Of a stretch of 64,000 bases of DNA, positions 1 through 9,950 are shown piece after piece. The stretch's first letter is position 1, and each line of letters opens with the position of its first letter. Below the pieces are notes generated by a model. The model made no database searches, was not told where the DNA came from, and worked only from the letters and a program-made list of their open reading frames with translations. The DNA comes from Saprospirales bacterium (GTDB taxonomy: Bacteria; Bacteroidota; Bacteroidia; Chitinophagales; Saprospiraceae). The DNA is taken from assembly GCA_016711045.1 (NCBI GenBank), contig JADJTT010000007.1, positions 1-64,000 on the forward strand, given 5' to 3'. The position numbers and the translations under genes are program-made.

Positions 1-2094
1 CTTCGTTCCATACATCATCTTCCAATTCGTTTACTTCGTCAAACTTGGCTTGCAGTTCGTCACGTCTTGCTTCGTTGTCTTTCAGTTCTTTCAGCACTTC
101 CGGAAACTGGCTTTGCAGTATTTCGTCATCCGGAATGAGTTCGGCATTCCATCCGCTGGCTATTACACTTTTAATGTCGTTGGTAATGCTGTTCCAGTAA
201 GCGGCAAAAGAGCCACGGCTTTTAAACTCATCCAAAATGGGGAGGGCATTCAGTTTTTCGGTAAGCGTTGGCAGAAAAGGTATGATACAGGTCAAACACA
301 CTGGTTTTCTGCTCGGGCAATTGTTCCAATAAAGGCAATTGCTGTTGCCACCACTCGCCAATGGCTTCGTTGTATTGGGCAAAAGCGGTTTTATTTCTTC
401 GCTTTCGTCAAACAGTTTTTTGATTTCTTCTTTGTGTGCAATGCTGTCAGAAAATTTCAGGTAATTTGGTTTTAGCGGCTCAAACAATTTGGCTTCTAAT
501 CCTGCATAACAGTTAAAATAATCGTTCAATGCTTTTACTTCACTTTCAGGAATGCCGCCTTGCAAATGGGCATGTACATCCTGCGGTTCGGGTGGTGGTG
601 CATTATCCACAAACCTGCGGATGTTAAAATTGAAATCTTCGTTTTCCAAATTATTCAGTTCATCAATGGCTTTGCTTTTAGCCACCAACTTGCTGTATTT
701 GGGTGTTTCTTTTTTGTGTCGGTAGGTGTAGGCAATTTTTTCCAAGGTCTTCGGGTCGCAGTTTGTTTTGGTTTTTACCTTCTTTGAATTCTCTGTCGGC
801 ATTGATAAAAAGCACATGGTCTCGTTGTTGCTCCGCTTTGTTAATCACCAACACACAAGCCACCAATGCCTGTTCCATAAAACAAAGCAGAAGGCAAACC
901 AATTACCGCTTCCAAATAGCCACGGTTTACCAAGCCACTCCCGAAAATTTCTTTTCCTCACCGCCCCGATACAACACACCGTGCGGCATCACCACTGCCA
1001 TACGTCCGGCATTGTTCAGCGAAGCCACCATGTGCTGCACAAACATGAAGTCAGCTTTGTCTTTAGTAGGCATCCAAAAACTAAAGCGTTCTTTGAATTT
1101 CATATTGGTAGTAGCATAATCCTGCGAAAAAGGTGGATTGGCAATAACGATATCAAAGGTTTTCAGTTCGTTTGTCTCTGTCGTAGTGCAAGGGATTGAG
1201 TAGCGTATCACCGTTTAGGATTTTGCTGTCGTAAATGTTGTGGAACAGCATATTCATTTTACATAAACCCCAAACGGTTCCGCTTTTCTCCTGTCCGTAA
1301 AGCGAAAGGTTCTTTGCAGTTCCGTAACGGCTCTCCACATAGTTTTTGCATTCAATCAGCATACCGCCACTTCCCACGGTCGGGTCGTAGATTTCGGCAT
1401 CCTTGCCGGGTTCAAGAATGTTCACCAGCAGTTTTACAATTTCGTTGGGGTGTAGAATTCTCCGGCTTTTTTTTCCGGCACTATCGGCAAAATGTTTAAT
1501 CAGGTATTCATAAGCCGCACCCATCAGGTCAGGGAATTCCAGATTGTCGTCACGCAAACTGATCTTGTTGAATTTCTTAATCAGTTCCCTTAAATCCTCA
1601 TCGCTGATTTGCTTGTTGTTTTTGCCAAATGTTTTGTTGAAGTTGATGTTGTCCTGATTGAATACACCTTCCAACTTGTCAAGGTTGGCTTCCTGTAGAG
1701 CAGCTAATGCTTTGTTCAGGTGGTCTCCAATTTCTTCTTGCAGGTCTTTGATGTAATTGTATGGTTGTTGCTTGCCTTCATCGTCTGTGTAGAATTCCGG
1801 GTCACCGTCCAATCGTTTCCAACGTGCAGCAAGTGGAACATAGAAGTCGTATTCCGGTGCATTTTGCCTTTCCAGTTCTCCGTAAATCACTTCGGGATCA
1901 CTCACTCCACGAACTTCAATGAGCGTTTTCTTTCGTCTGTCACGGTGTACCTCAAACTGGTCATTCACCCGTTTGAAAAACAGCATTGAAATGATGTATT
2001 CCTTGTATTCGGAAGCATCCATGTTTCCTCTTAGGATGTCACAAGCCTCAAAAAGGAATGTTTCTAAACGTGAAAGAGATATTTTATTAGCCAT
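1..2094 (-). pseudogene. hsdM: Type I restriction-modification methyltransferase subunit, frameshifted and cut by the window edge
   Basis: HsdM transfers a methyl group from S-adenosylmethionine to adenine in the target of a type I restriction-modification complex. The N-terminal part (start at 2094, MANKISLSRLE) is intact through the helical domain and the SAM-binding motif DPTVGSGGML. The catalytic motif NPPFS follows in another frame, then LFYGTGIGGLCVLVIN in a third, and NFNIRRFVDN further on. I see frame changes near 1172, 944, 932, 857, 740 and 330-395, several of them in short homopolymers. The reading continues past base 1, so the 3' end and any hsdS/hsdR partner lie outside the window. 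Either the gene is decayed or the contig end has poor consensus. The family assignment is sure; the state of the gene is not. Confidence 0.85.
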
Positions 2095-2486
2095 TTATTT
2101 ATCATCAAAATTTAGTTATTGAATATCGGAAATTTATTTAGCTGCCGTTCCCAGGTTTAAATTGAAGGATTATCTCTCTCTACTCGATTGGCCACAGCCT
2201 TCTTTTTTATTTTCCATTATTTATCTTTTACAAAAGAAATGCTTGCTTGAATATAAACTTCATTATACGAAAATTCTAAAACCTGAAATACCATATCGAA
2301 ATATCCTAATTCAATGAGGGGGTTGCTGCTCCCACCCGGTAAAAATAGTTACATGAAACCCATCCTCTTGTTTTCTGTTACATAGACAAAACCTGTTTCC
2401 CTAAAAATATTTCATTATGTCGACTCTTTGTGGAACTCGCATTTTGGTAGTGACTATTGTTTCTTCGCCATCTTGCCCTTCGCCTC
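2095..2486. other. Intergenic stretch with nothing recognised
   Basis: About 390 AT-rich bases between the hsdM start and a small secreted-protein gene. I find no convincing reading frame, RNA gene, repeat or strong hairpin. It probably contains the hsdM promoter, but no clear TAnnTTTG box is visible. Confidence 0.4.
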
Positions 2487-2760
2487 TCAAAGAGGAAATC
2501 TCGGTTCTTTTTTATGAGAAAATAAAACGATAAATTGTGAAGGTTGATCTAAAACTTCAATTTTTAAATCTTCTCCAAATTCTTCATTCATCAGACTTGC
2601 TGAATAAGTAACTCCCTGCCTTGCAATATCTACGAAATTAGAGAAGAAAATCATTTGGGTTATCAATATAGTCACTCGTTTTTAGAAGGAAATTCTGTGC
2701 GGCAACATTAGGATTTCCACAGAAGATTATTATTAAGATGAGGCTAAATATTCCTTTCAT
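2487..2760 (-). pseudogene. Small secreted protein of unknown function, one frameshift
   Basis: Reading from an ATG at 2760 gives MKGIFSLILIIIFCGNP followed by NVAAQ, a good Sec signal peptide of about 22 residues, then a short mature part. The frame closes early near 2650 (NPNDFLL, stop). The adjacent frame carries on with FFSNFVDIARQGVTYSAS and ends at 2487, so one base was gained or lost near 2650. The joined product would be about 90 residues. I do not recognise the family. It lies between hsdM and an ATPase gene on the same strand and shares their pattern of indels. The signal peptide is clear; calling it a once-functional gene is inference. Confidence 0.5.
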
Positions 2761-2850
2761 ATCTTTCTTTATTGGTTGTGGCGAACGTTACGTTTCCCGA
2801 ATATGGGACGCTTAGGAGGCATTTGGGGGAAGTGATTGTAGGTAGTCGTT

Positions 2851-4301
2851 TTAGATTTGCTCCTCTATTTTATTCAATAATTCATCGAAGTAATCATCTG
2901 GTTTCTCGCACATGTAATACCTGATAGCATCGGTCTCGATAACTTCTTTGGAAGTACATGCTTTGTTAGCAAGCACCTCTCCATATTTATGGTGATCAAG
3001 ATCCCTCTATGGTTTTAAAAATTTCTTGCGTGTCAATATTGTAATATTTGTTCAGCAGACCTTGTACTCCTTCATCTAGAAACACTTTTTTTCAGGTGGC
3101 ATCGTCCCGGGAAAGGAATATAATCCTTCCTTTTCATTTGGCCCTGCATCTGCATCGCGGACTGCAATTGACTTAACTCCTAAATCTCGAAGATGATTTA
3201 TCATATTTGCTACGGCATCCTTATCTCCTACCGGCGCAATTTGAATATCTCTTATCAATCCAGGTTTCTTTTTTTCTTAGTGCCTCAGATAGTAGATTTT
3301 TTGCAAAATTATCTTCAACACATATTGTTAATGCTTTTCTTTACCATCAGATAGAATAGATTTAGCCCTATACGCCCTTATTCTATCAAGTATTTTCACA
3401 CCTTCCCTATCGCGCACTAAAACTTTCTCCCCTCTGGAGGAAGAGCTTCAAGTATTGTTGAGGAGTGGGTTGAGAGAATTATTTGGTGTCCTTTCCTATT
3501 AACAACATCCATCAAATACTTAATGAACCTATATTGAGCATCACCGTGAAGTGACGTTTCTGGTTCTTCTAAGACAAAAAGACTATTTTGAGGTTCGTTT
3601 TCAAATAAATCAATCATGAACATCAGCCTACCTTCACCAAAGCCCATATTATTTTCTGAATAAGAATATCCATAACGGGATACAACTCCTATTTCATTAG
3701 TTTTGTCATTAGCTGCTATCCCTTGGAGTATATGTCCTCATAGTCTGTATTTAGAATTGATGAAACCTTCTGTTTTACTTCGGCGCTGAGTTCACGTCGT
3801 TCAGTAAGTTGCAAAATTATTTGAATGATAAATGCTAATTCCTCTTTTTTCTATTTTGGGATGTATGCCGCAAACCCAATATAAAAGCAATGTCTTTCTG
3901 GCTTGCCTTTTATATCCTGACCACTCTACATTTTGTCTTGATACAGTCACTTGTTGTAATTGCGGAGTATTGGTCCCATACTTAAATATCACCTTGGCTT
4001 CATCTGTAAATGGATTTGGATCAAGATCAGGAGATTTTGGGAAAAAGTCTTTTATATACCGCCTTCGATAAATCCTATCTGTAGTAGGCTTTTTGTATCC
4101 TGATACTGCAATTTGTCCAATTGTACTTTTCCCAGAACCATTTGTGCCGCTTATTGCTGTAATCGGATATTCAACCTTTAAGGTTAGATTACGCATTCCT
4201 CGAAATCCATCAATTTCTACTTCCTTGAGATATGCCCCGAATACACCATATGCATTTTGGATTTTAAATTTATCGAGGAGCTTTTTGCGAATGTCTGCCA
4301 T
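2851..4301 (-). pseudogene. AAA/OLD-type ATPase with TOPRIM-like C-terminus, frameshifted
   Basis: The start at 4301 (MADIRKKLLDKFKIQ) leads into a SMC/OLD-like N-terminus with Walker A GTNGSGKST near residue 50. A second fragment at 3417-3647 has the Walker B segment LFVLEEPETSLHGD and the switch ILSTHSS. A third at 3076-3258 reads IAPVGDKDAVANMINHL and AVRDADAG, which resembles the acidic core of a TOPRIM domain. The frame ends EELLNKIEEQI-like at 2851. At least four frame changes separate the pieces, near 3890, 3650-3800, 3420 and 3090-3280. ATPase-TOPRIM proteins of this type (OLD and GajA-like) often act in phage defence as nucleases. The neighbouring hsdM and recombinase fit a defence or mobile island. 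No second subunit gene is visible. Confidence 0.75.
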
Positions 4302-4432
4302 TATATTTCTGTTACTTGTTCATTTTTAATGACCACTAACCATTGTACTACTGCCACCTAATGGTGGATGTAAACCTTCCTTGATCTTGAAACCCTCCAT
4401 TTATGGCAGATAATCCCAATTCTGCGTAGGGC

Positions 4433-4624
4433 TCATACATCCAAATCATCCAACGGACTTCTCAATTTATCCCACCTTTTCTTGGTGATACGTGTATAAA
4501 AAAGCAATGGAACGAGCGCTTCAAAAAATATAGCCAAAGTGATAGTTTTAGGTTCTACAAAACTATTCAATCCAATTACCTTCAATTTATGATTATTGTC
4601 AATAAAGAAAGTGCGTTTTGTCAT
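4433..4624 (-). CDS. Orphan 63-residue reading frame downstream of the recombinase; relics occur elsewhere
   Basis: The frame begins MTKRTFFIDNNHKLKVIGL and continues with a hydrophobic centre, LAIFFEALVPLLFY, then a basic segment TRITKKRWDKLR and an acidic end. It starts 39 bases after the recombinase frame closes, on the same strand. Two degenerate relatives occur in the window (6132-6317 and 8790-8878) that keep the same peptide pattern: an EPKT-like block, an LVPL block and TxxTxK. Protein-level similarity between copies suggests it once was coding. I do not recognise the family. It could also be part of a longer lost gene or an element end. Moderate confidence that it is or was a gene. 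Confidence 0.45.
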   Translation of the reverse strand: MTKRTFFIDNNHKLKVIGLNSFVEPKTITLAIFFEALVPLLFYTRITKKRWDKLRSPLDDLDV

Positions 4625-4662
4625 TGTGCAGGCCAAAAAATTATTGCAGCCTTCTTATTGTC

Positions 4663-5945
4663 TTAGCGCTTCTCCTCCGGCTCCTGGCCTCCAAAGAATA
4701 CATTCTTACTAGCCATCATCGCATTCTCCTCCGCCGTTACTCGGATATAATTCAGCAAGGTCTTCTCGGTCCTGTGGCCTGTTATTTTAGCGATGACTAG
4801 GGTAGGGACGCCAGCTTTGTGCGCGTTGGTAGCGAAAGTCCTCCGGGCGGTGTGGGTGCTTATCATTTCCCATTTCTCCAGGATGACCTCTTTCCTCTTC
4901 CTCCGGAAAATTCGTAACTCACTACCTTCTCAGTGAGTCCGGCCATTTGCAAAGTTCTTTCAGGTAGGTGTTATATTTCTGGTTCGAGATCCCTGCCGGT
5001 GGATTGTATCCGTACTTCTCCAGGGTTCGCATAGCCTTTGGCTTGACCGGTATAGTGACCGAGTTATCGGTCTTCGTCTGTGTAAGGGAGAGAAGTGTCA
5101 CCCCGTCCGATACCCGGAAGTTGTCGCTTTAATTTGGTGCACGTCTGAGTATCGGACCCCGTCCAGCAAGAAAGCAGGAAAAGGTCCCGGATCCTTTCCA
5201 GCCTATGACCTTCGGGGAGAGAAAGCTCCTCTATCTTTTCAAGCTCCTTCTCGGAGATGTATACTTTGAACGTCGGGACGGTAGCGACCCTGAATCGGGC
5301 TCCCTTATAAGCGGTCGGAACCTCTATTCCCCTGGACTGAGCCTCGGACAGGAAAGACTTTAGCATCTGTATGGACTTGGCCACCGTATTAGTGGCTAAG
5401 CCAGGTATGCCCGGAGCTCCTTTAAAAAGATACTCGGTGAAGGAATAGAAGAAATCCAGGTCAATCTCCGCGAAGGGGAGGCGGGTGTCATTAACTCGGC
5501 TAAATTCCTTGAGGTGGTTAATCAGGGTGACGTATGATTTGATCGTATTCTCCTTGAAGCCTTTACTTTGTTCCCGCTTCTCTTTAGCCTCCTCAATAAA
5601 TTCTACGAGGTTCTGGCTTACCGGAGCATCAGGCACCGAGGAGCGCATAGTGATTTTATCCAGGCTTAGCCGGAGATCCCTCCAGTCCAATCCCTTTCCC
5701 TTAGCTACCGACTCGGCATAAAAGGCGTTGCCTTCCTCTTCGATCTTTCCGAGTATCGTATTTATCGCTGCGCCTGGTCGGTATAGGTGAGGGCTTTTTA
5801 TCCGGCCCCTGGAGTCATCCCAATATTTGAGAGGCACCTTTTGGCCTGTGCTATAAACGAAACGGAAACCTTTGACCCGGAGGATCATCAAGATGAGTGC
5901 CGGATCGTCTTGCTTGTTTTTCAGGTTGAAGCGGACGTTAGCCAT
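4663..5945 (-). pseudogene. Tyrosine recombinase / phage-type integrase, frameshifted
   Basis: Site-specific recombinase of the Bacteroidota integrase type. The start at 5945 (MANVRFNLKN) gives an Arm-type DNA-binding region (about residues 1-90) and a SAM-like core-binding region (about 110-215, with TNTVAKSIQMLKSFLSEA). The catalytic domain is broken. The first catalytic Arg is recovered as TGVRYSDVHQIK only after a frame change near 5155, and another change follows near 5095. The final fragment, ending at 4663, carries HTARRTF (H-x-x-R), GHRTEKTLLNY and the presumed nucleophile Tyr. All catalytic boxes are present as sequence but in three frames. A perfect hairpin lies 77 bases upstream. 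This is probably the integrase of a decayed mobile island that also carried the ATPase and methylase genes. Confidence 0.85.
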
Positions 5946-6021
5946 TTTTTTAGCCGGATTGGTTGGTAAGTATAAGTAGGGATTAGTTGAGTTGTCGGAT
6001 CAGTTGAAAAAGTAAAATGTT

Positions 6022-6060
6022 AAAGCCCTGCAAGTTGATAGCTTGCAGGGCTTTTTCTTT
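6022..6060. terminator. Perfect 13-bp hairpin upstream of the recombinase
   Basis: Arms 6022-6034 and 6042-6054 (AAAGCCCTGCAAG and its complement) enclose a 7-base loop, and TTCTTTT follows on the plus strand. The shape is that of an intrinsic terminator, but no plus-strand gene ends here. It could protect the island boundary or be part of an attachment region. The structure is certain; the role is inferred. Confidence 0.6.
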
Positions 6061-6131
6061 TGTGGGGTATATGGGAATACGGACAGATTATACAAAATAT
6101 CTTGTTGGGTCGTTCCCCTTTATTAGCTCAT

Positions 6132-6317
6132 TCATCCAAACTCACCCAACAGCCTCCAATATTCCCCCCCTTTCCTTGTGAGGTGTGTATGGAAACCCAA
6201 CGGAACGAGCACTACAAAAATCATAGCCATGTTGAATGTTTTAGGTTCCCACCAAAACTATTAAACCCTATTACTTACAATATATGATTTTCGTCAAAAA
6301 AAAAGTACGTTTTGCTT
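6132..6317 (-). pseudogene. Degenerate second copy of the orphan small reading frame
   Basis: Read on the minus strand, this segment gives KRTFFFDENHIL, then, after an internal stop and a frame change, WEPKTFNMAMIFVVLVPLGF and HTHLTRKG, ending at a TGA at 6132. The pattern matches the 4433-4624 frame block by block. At DNA level the matching stretch includes GGAACGAGC and TTTTAGGTTC. It lies on the far side of the recombinase from the first copy, in the same orientation, so the recombinase is flanked by direct repeats about 1.7 kb apart. No intact product is possible. It may be the remains of another island or an element end. Confidence 0.55.
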
Positions 6318-6431
6318 GGTAGGGGACTCCAGCTCCATCCTCGTCTTTTCGAAAACGCCATTTCCCGATTATACTTCAGGAGTATATGACGCCCGGAATT
6401 TTTTAAGAAATAAAAAATATTGGTGTGGTTC

Positions 6432-8544
6432 TCATTTATTTTTCACAACCCGGGCCGAATATTTCGTCCCATTCTTAGTGTCGATACGCAGAAGGTACAC
6501 ACCTGCGGGCAAATTACTTATATCCAGTTCACCGACAGGCTGCTCAAATTTGGCCACTTTTCGTCCCAACCAATCATGGATATCCACTCGATAAGCTTCA
6601 ACTCCATTCAACGACAATTTCCCTTCGGTTGGGTTGGGAAAAATGTGGATGGATGTGCGTTGAATGTCGGTCACCGCATCAGGAGTAAGGTTAGTGATTT
6701 CAAGGCAAAATTCGCCATCAGCTATAAAACCTGGTTCTTCAAAACCATCGATCATCATTAAGTAGTTGACTCCTATCTCAGTTGGTAATTCCAGATAGAT
6801 ATTGAACAAACCAGTAGATGTACTCTCGTCTTCGTTGCAGGCAACAGCAGTAAGGTTATCGCAATCGCCAGAATAGACGGCAACCTGGGTCTCGCCCTCA
6901 TTAATGTAGTTAACTGCATTACACTGAACGGTTCTGATGCTGTAAGTATTCCCGTCTCCCGTGAATGTATACCAAATGGTGTGTTGCAAACCTTCATCAT
7001 CAAAGCATTCATAGCCCATGGCCGGGTCTCCATCTGAAGTGTACTCGGTGTTGTCCCATAATCCAGATGCTTGCGGTGTGTTATAAGCCTGCCCGAAGAG
7101 GCTATTAATGTCGTTGGCACCATCACAGAAGTTGTCAGGAGGAGGAGGGTTTTTCACGGTGATAGTACCGGAGGCTATACCGCTACAACCATTCGCATCG
7201 GTATAGGTGTAGGTGATGGTATGCGTGCCTAGACCCGCTTCCATAGGATCAAAGCTATCGCCTGAAATACCAATTCCGGAGTAGATGCCACCGCCTGGCA
7301 TGCCCCCCGTCAATATCACAGGGGTGTCATTGACGGTGATTGGACCAGGGAGCGTGAGCGATACGTCAGGGACAGCCAAAACCTGGATCCCCTTTTTTGC
7401 CGGAACCCCGTTGATCGTGTAGGAAATAATATGTATACCGGGTCCTGTTTCTTGGGGGGCAAATGAAAAAGTAGTGCCGTTTCCATCATCGGTCACGCCA
7501 GAGCCGGAGTAGATTCCTCCTATGGGCTCTCCTCCACCAAGGCCTGTCTGTTCACCGTCGTTGCTGCAAAAGATGGCTGCTGGCTGGAGAACACCACGGG
7601 GTAGGTGGATATAAAATTCCCAGGTGAGGTAGGGGCATCTCCAACGGGTATCGTAGCTTCTACTGTGTTGTCGGCAGTGTTAATGACGCTGACGTTATCT
7701 GAACTCCAATTCGCCACATAAGCTTTCGACCCATCGGGACTGACCGCTACTCCAATCGGCCAACCCCGACATCTATGGTCGTAGTCACTGTGTTATCAGT
7801 AGCGTTTATTACGCTAATATTGTCGGAACCGGAATTCGTGACGAATACCTTTGAGCCGTCAGGGCATACAGCTATGCCCTGTGGCTTACTCCCGATACTT
7901 ATAGTAGCTATCACCATATTGTCTGAAGCGTTGATGACGAGAACCTCTTCGGTATCGTAATTTATCACGAATACCTTCGAGCCGTCGGGACTGATCGCTA
8001 TGCCCCGCAGTTTACTCCCGACATCTATGGTCGTAGTCACTGTGTTATCGGCAGTGTTGATGACGCTGATGTTGCTGGAAATATAATTCGCCACATACCC
8101 CTTCAAGCCATCGGGGCTGACAACTACGCTAATCGGCCAATCCCCGACGTCTATGGTAGCAGCCACTGTGTTGTCGGCGGTGTTTATGACACTTACGTCG
8201 TCGGAGTCGGAATTCGCTACGAATACTTTCGAACCATCAGGACTAACCGCTATGCCTGTCGGCCAATCCCCGACATCTATGGTAGCAGTTACTATGTTGC
8301 CGGCAGTGTTAATAACTCGGACATCGCCAGATTCGGAATTCGTCACGAACACTTTCGAACCATCAGGACTAACCGCTACGCCAGACGGCTTAATCCCAAC
8401 GGGTATGGTCGCAGTTACCATATTTTCGGAGGTGTTGACGACCATGACATTATTGTCGTTTTTATTTGAAATGTATGCGGTTTGGGCACCTGCAAAAGTA
8501 ATTGCCAGGGATAGAGCCAGGTTGAGGACAATGAGTTGTTTCAT
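6432..8544 (-). CDS. Secreted seven-bladed YVTN beta-propeller protein with T9SS tail, two frameshifts
   Basis: The ATG at 8544 gives the signal peptide MKQLIVLNLALSLAITFAGA. It is preferred over the ATG at 8619, which would place 25 atypical residues before it. Seven 42-residue blades of the form VSVINTADNTV...TIDVG...VAVSPDGSKVFVAN follow. Next come a region with GGIYSGIGIS-type motifs and a C-terminal T9SS sorting domain (IHIFPNPTEGKLSL ... GVYLLRI). The frame breaks near 7748, where one base is missing compared with sister blades, and again near 7620. The product would be exported and anchored or released at the cell surface. YVTN propellers usually serve binding or adhesion; the ligand is unknown. 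The gene lies between two island relics. Confidence 0.75.
7700..8455 (-). repeat. Tandem 126-bp repeats encoding propeller blades
   Basis: About six to seven tandem copies of a 126-bp unit, each coding a 42-residue YVTN blade with a conserved VSPDGSKV core and TIDVG turn. Several neighbouring units are close at DNA level (for example GCAGTGTTAATGAC and related strings), so the array could change length by recombination or slippage. The single-base loss near 7748 is easy to see because it departs from the sister units. Confidence 0.8.
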
Positions 8545-8789
8545 TGAAATGAATATTGAGAAAAAAAGTGATAATTCGGTAGCACAGGATTGATGTAAAT
8601 GAGACACAAATGATATCATTTCATGAATCGATGGACTTTGGCCATTGGTCGAATGAACTTTTGTTTCAATCCCCTTGCAGTGCTTTCTATTTGAAATAAA
8701 TGGCTAAATGGGATTCAATAGCTTTTTTTATGCTATCGTCATACATGGCAGATAAATTCGCGCTCAAGACGAGGCCCTGAATATAGCTA

Positions 8790-8878
8790 TGGTGAAATTT
8801 TTGGTTTCTGTCAAAATTATTCAACCCAATTACTTTTTACATATGATTTTCATCAATAAGGGAATTGCGTTTTGTCAT
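8790..8878 (-). pseudogene. Third, truncated copy of the orphan small reading frame
   Basis: The minus strand reads MTKRNSLIDENHM, stop, KVIGLNNFDRN, clearly related to the 4433-4624 frame. The string GCGTTTTGTCATTGTGCAGG is identical in both copies. It carries an internal stop and loses similarity near 8790. It is followed at higher coordinates by a recombinase fragment, the same order as at 4.4-5.9 kb. Confidence 0.55.
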
Positions 8879-8905
8879 TGTGCAGGCCGCGAAAATTATT
8901 ACATC

Positions 8906-8972
8906 CCCCTGGACTGAGCCTCAGATAAGAAAGACTTCAGTATCTGCACTGACTTAGCCACCGGGTTAGTGC
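8906..8972 (-). pseudogene. Fragment of a second tyrosine recombinase gene
   Basis: The minus strand encodes STNPVAKSVQILKSFLSEA followed by QSRG, nearly the same as the core-binding segment of the recombinase at 5331-5400 (TNTVAKSIQMLKSFLSEA). About 67 bp are recognisable at roughly 85% identity. The catalytic half, which should lie between this fragment and the small-ORF relic, is missing. This is a deletion remnant of a related integrase, not a functional gene. Confidence 0.7.
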
Positions 8973-9120
8973 TCCACATTTTTCCCAATCTGGTAATCCC
9001 CCGGACAATACCTCAATCATCCGGGCCGTATGCCATTTTCTTTTTGTATTATTACTCACTTATTGCTGAAAACTCACAATTCGACCCGTATTCGTTCATT
9101 TTTTTTCAACACAAAATATC

Positions 9121-9810
9121 ATGAAAAAGGTAGCATTCCTGTCTATGGTCATGATGCTGTGGATCACAGCGTGCGAAAAAGAAAAACTCACGCCCACCGA
9201 CCTAAATGTCGAAGACCGTGGTCAAAACAAGGTGACTGTCTGCCACATCGCCGGAAACGGGGCGTTCCACCCGCTCCAGGTAAACCAGAATGCGCTGGCC
9301 AATCACCTGTCGCATGGGGATTACCTGCCTGATGCCGACGGCGACGGCTACACAGCTATTGGGGCCTGTACCGGTAGCCAGGACGACTGCGACGACACCG
9401 ATGCCGCGATCCACCCCGGTGCAGAAGAGGTGTGCGACGGCATCGATAATGATTGCGACGGGCAGACGGATGAAGAAGACATCAAGTCGCCGACATTGGT
9501 ATGTATCAATGGCCTGGCTGTTAACATGCCCGCCTCCGGTATGGTCACTCAAGCGGCATCATCTTTCCTGGCTTACGCCGAAGATAATTGCACGCCTTCA
9601 AACCTGTTGGTATTCTCCATTCGCAAGGCTGGCCAGGGCTCAGGCTTCCCGGTTGATACGTTTGGAGACCCGATCCCATCCGTGACATTCGACTGTAGTG
9701 AACTGGGCACCCAACTCATAGAATTGTGGGTGAAAGATCTGGCAGGCAACGTCGATTACTGCGAGACATACCTCCTTTTGCAGGATAATCAATTCGTGTG
9801 TCCAGATTAA
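9121..9810 (+). CDS. Lipoprotein with MopE-like Asp-rich metal-binding motif
   Basis: 229 residues. The signal peptide MKKVAFLSMVMMLWITAC ends in a lipobox cysteine, so the protein is probably a membrane-anchored lipoprotein. Residues about 75-125 hold the calcium/copper-type loops DADGDGYTA, QDDCDDTDAAIHPGAEEVC and DGIDNDCDGQTDEED, the pattern of the MopE-like metal-binding domain. The rest resembles beta-sandwich ends of secreted Bacteroidota proteins (WVKDLAGNVDYCET), with paired cysteines. It starts at the edge of the island remains and has no obvious operon partner; the protease gene follows after 140 bases. The metal-binding motif is clear; the biological role is unknown. Confidence 0.75.
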   Translation: MKKVAFLSMVMMLWITACEKEKLTPTDLNVEDRGQNKVTVCHIAGNGAFHPLQVNQNALANHLSHGDYLPDADGDGYTAIGACTGSQDDCDDTDAAIHPGAEEVCDGIDNDCDGQTDEEDIKSPTLVCINGLAVNMPASGMVTQAASSFLAYAEDNCTPSNLLVFSIRKAGQGSGFPVDTFGDPIPSVTFDCSELGTQLIELWVKDLAGNVDYCETYLLLQDNQFVCPD

Positions 9811-9950
9811 GGCTAATCTGCAATCGCACATTAACTGGGTTGGCAACTTTCTCCGGGAGATGAAGGCGTGTTCCTGAAATCTCCCCCCACACCCTTGATC
9901 CTCCTCAATTTTTCCCTATCTTTACTGGATTATTTACCCAAGCCGATCCT

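Noticed and set aside
50..1199. Several plus-strand frames of 75-143 codons opposite hsdM
   Set aside because: Phe- and His-rich antisense translations with no family signature; the minus strand carries clear HsdM motifs.
6022..6054. Hairpin considered as the attachment site of the recombinase
   Set aside because: No second copy of its sequence was found on the other side of the island within the window, so only the terminator-like structure is reported.
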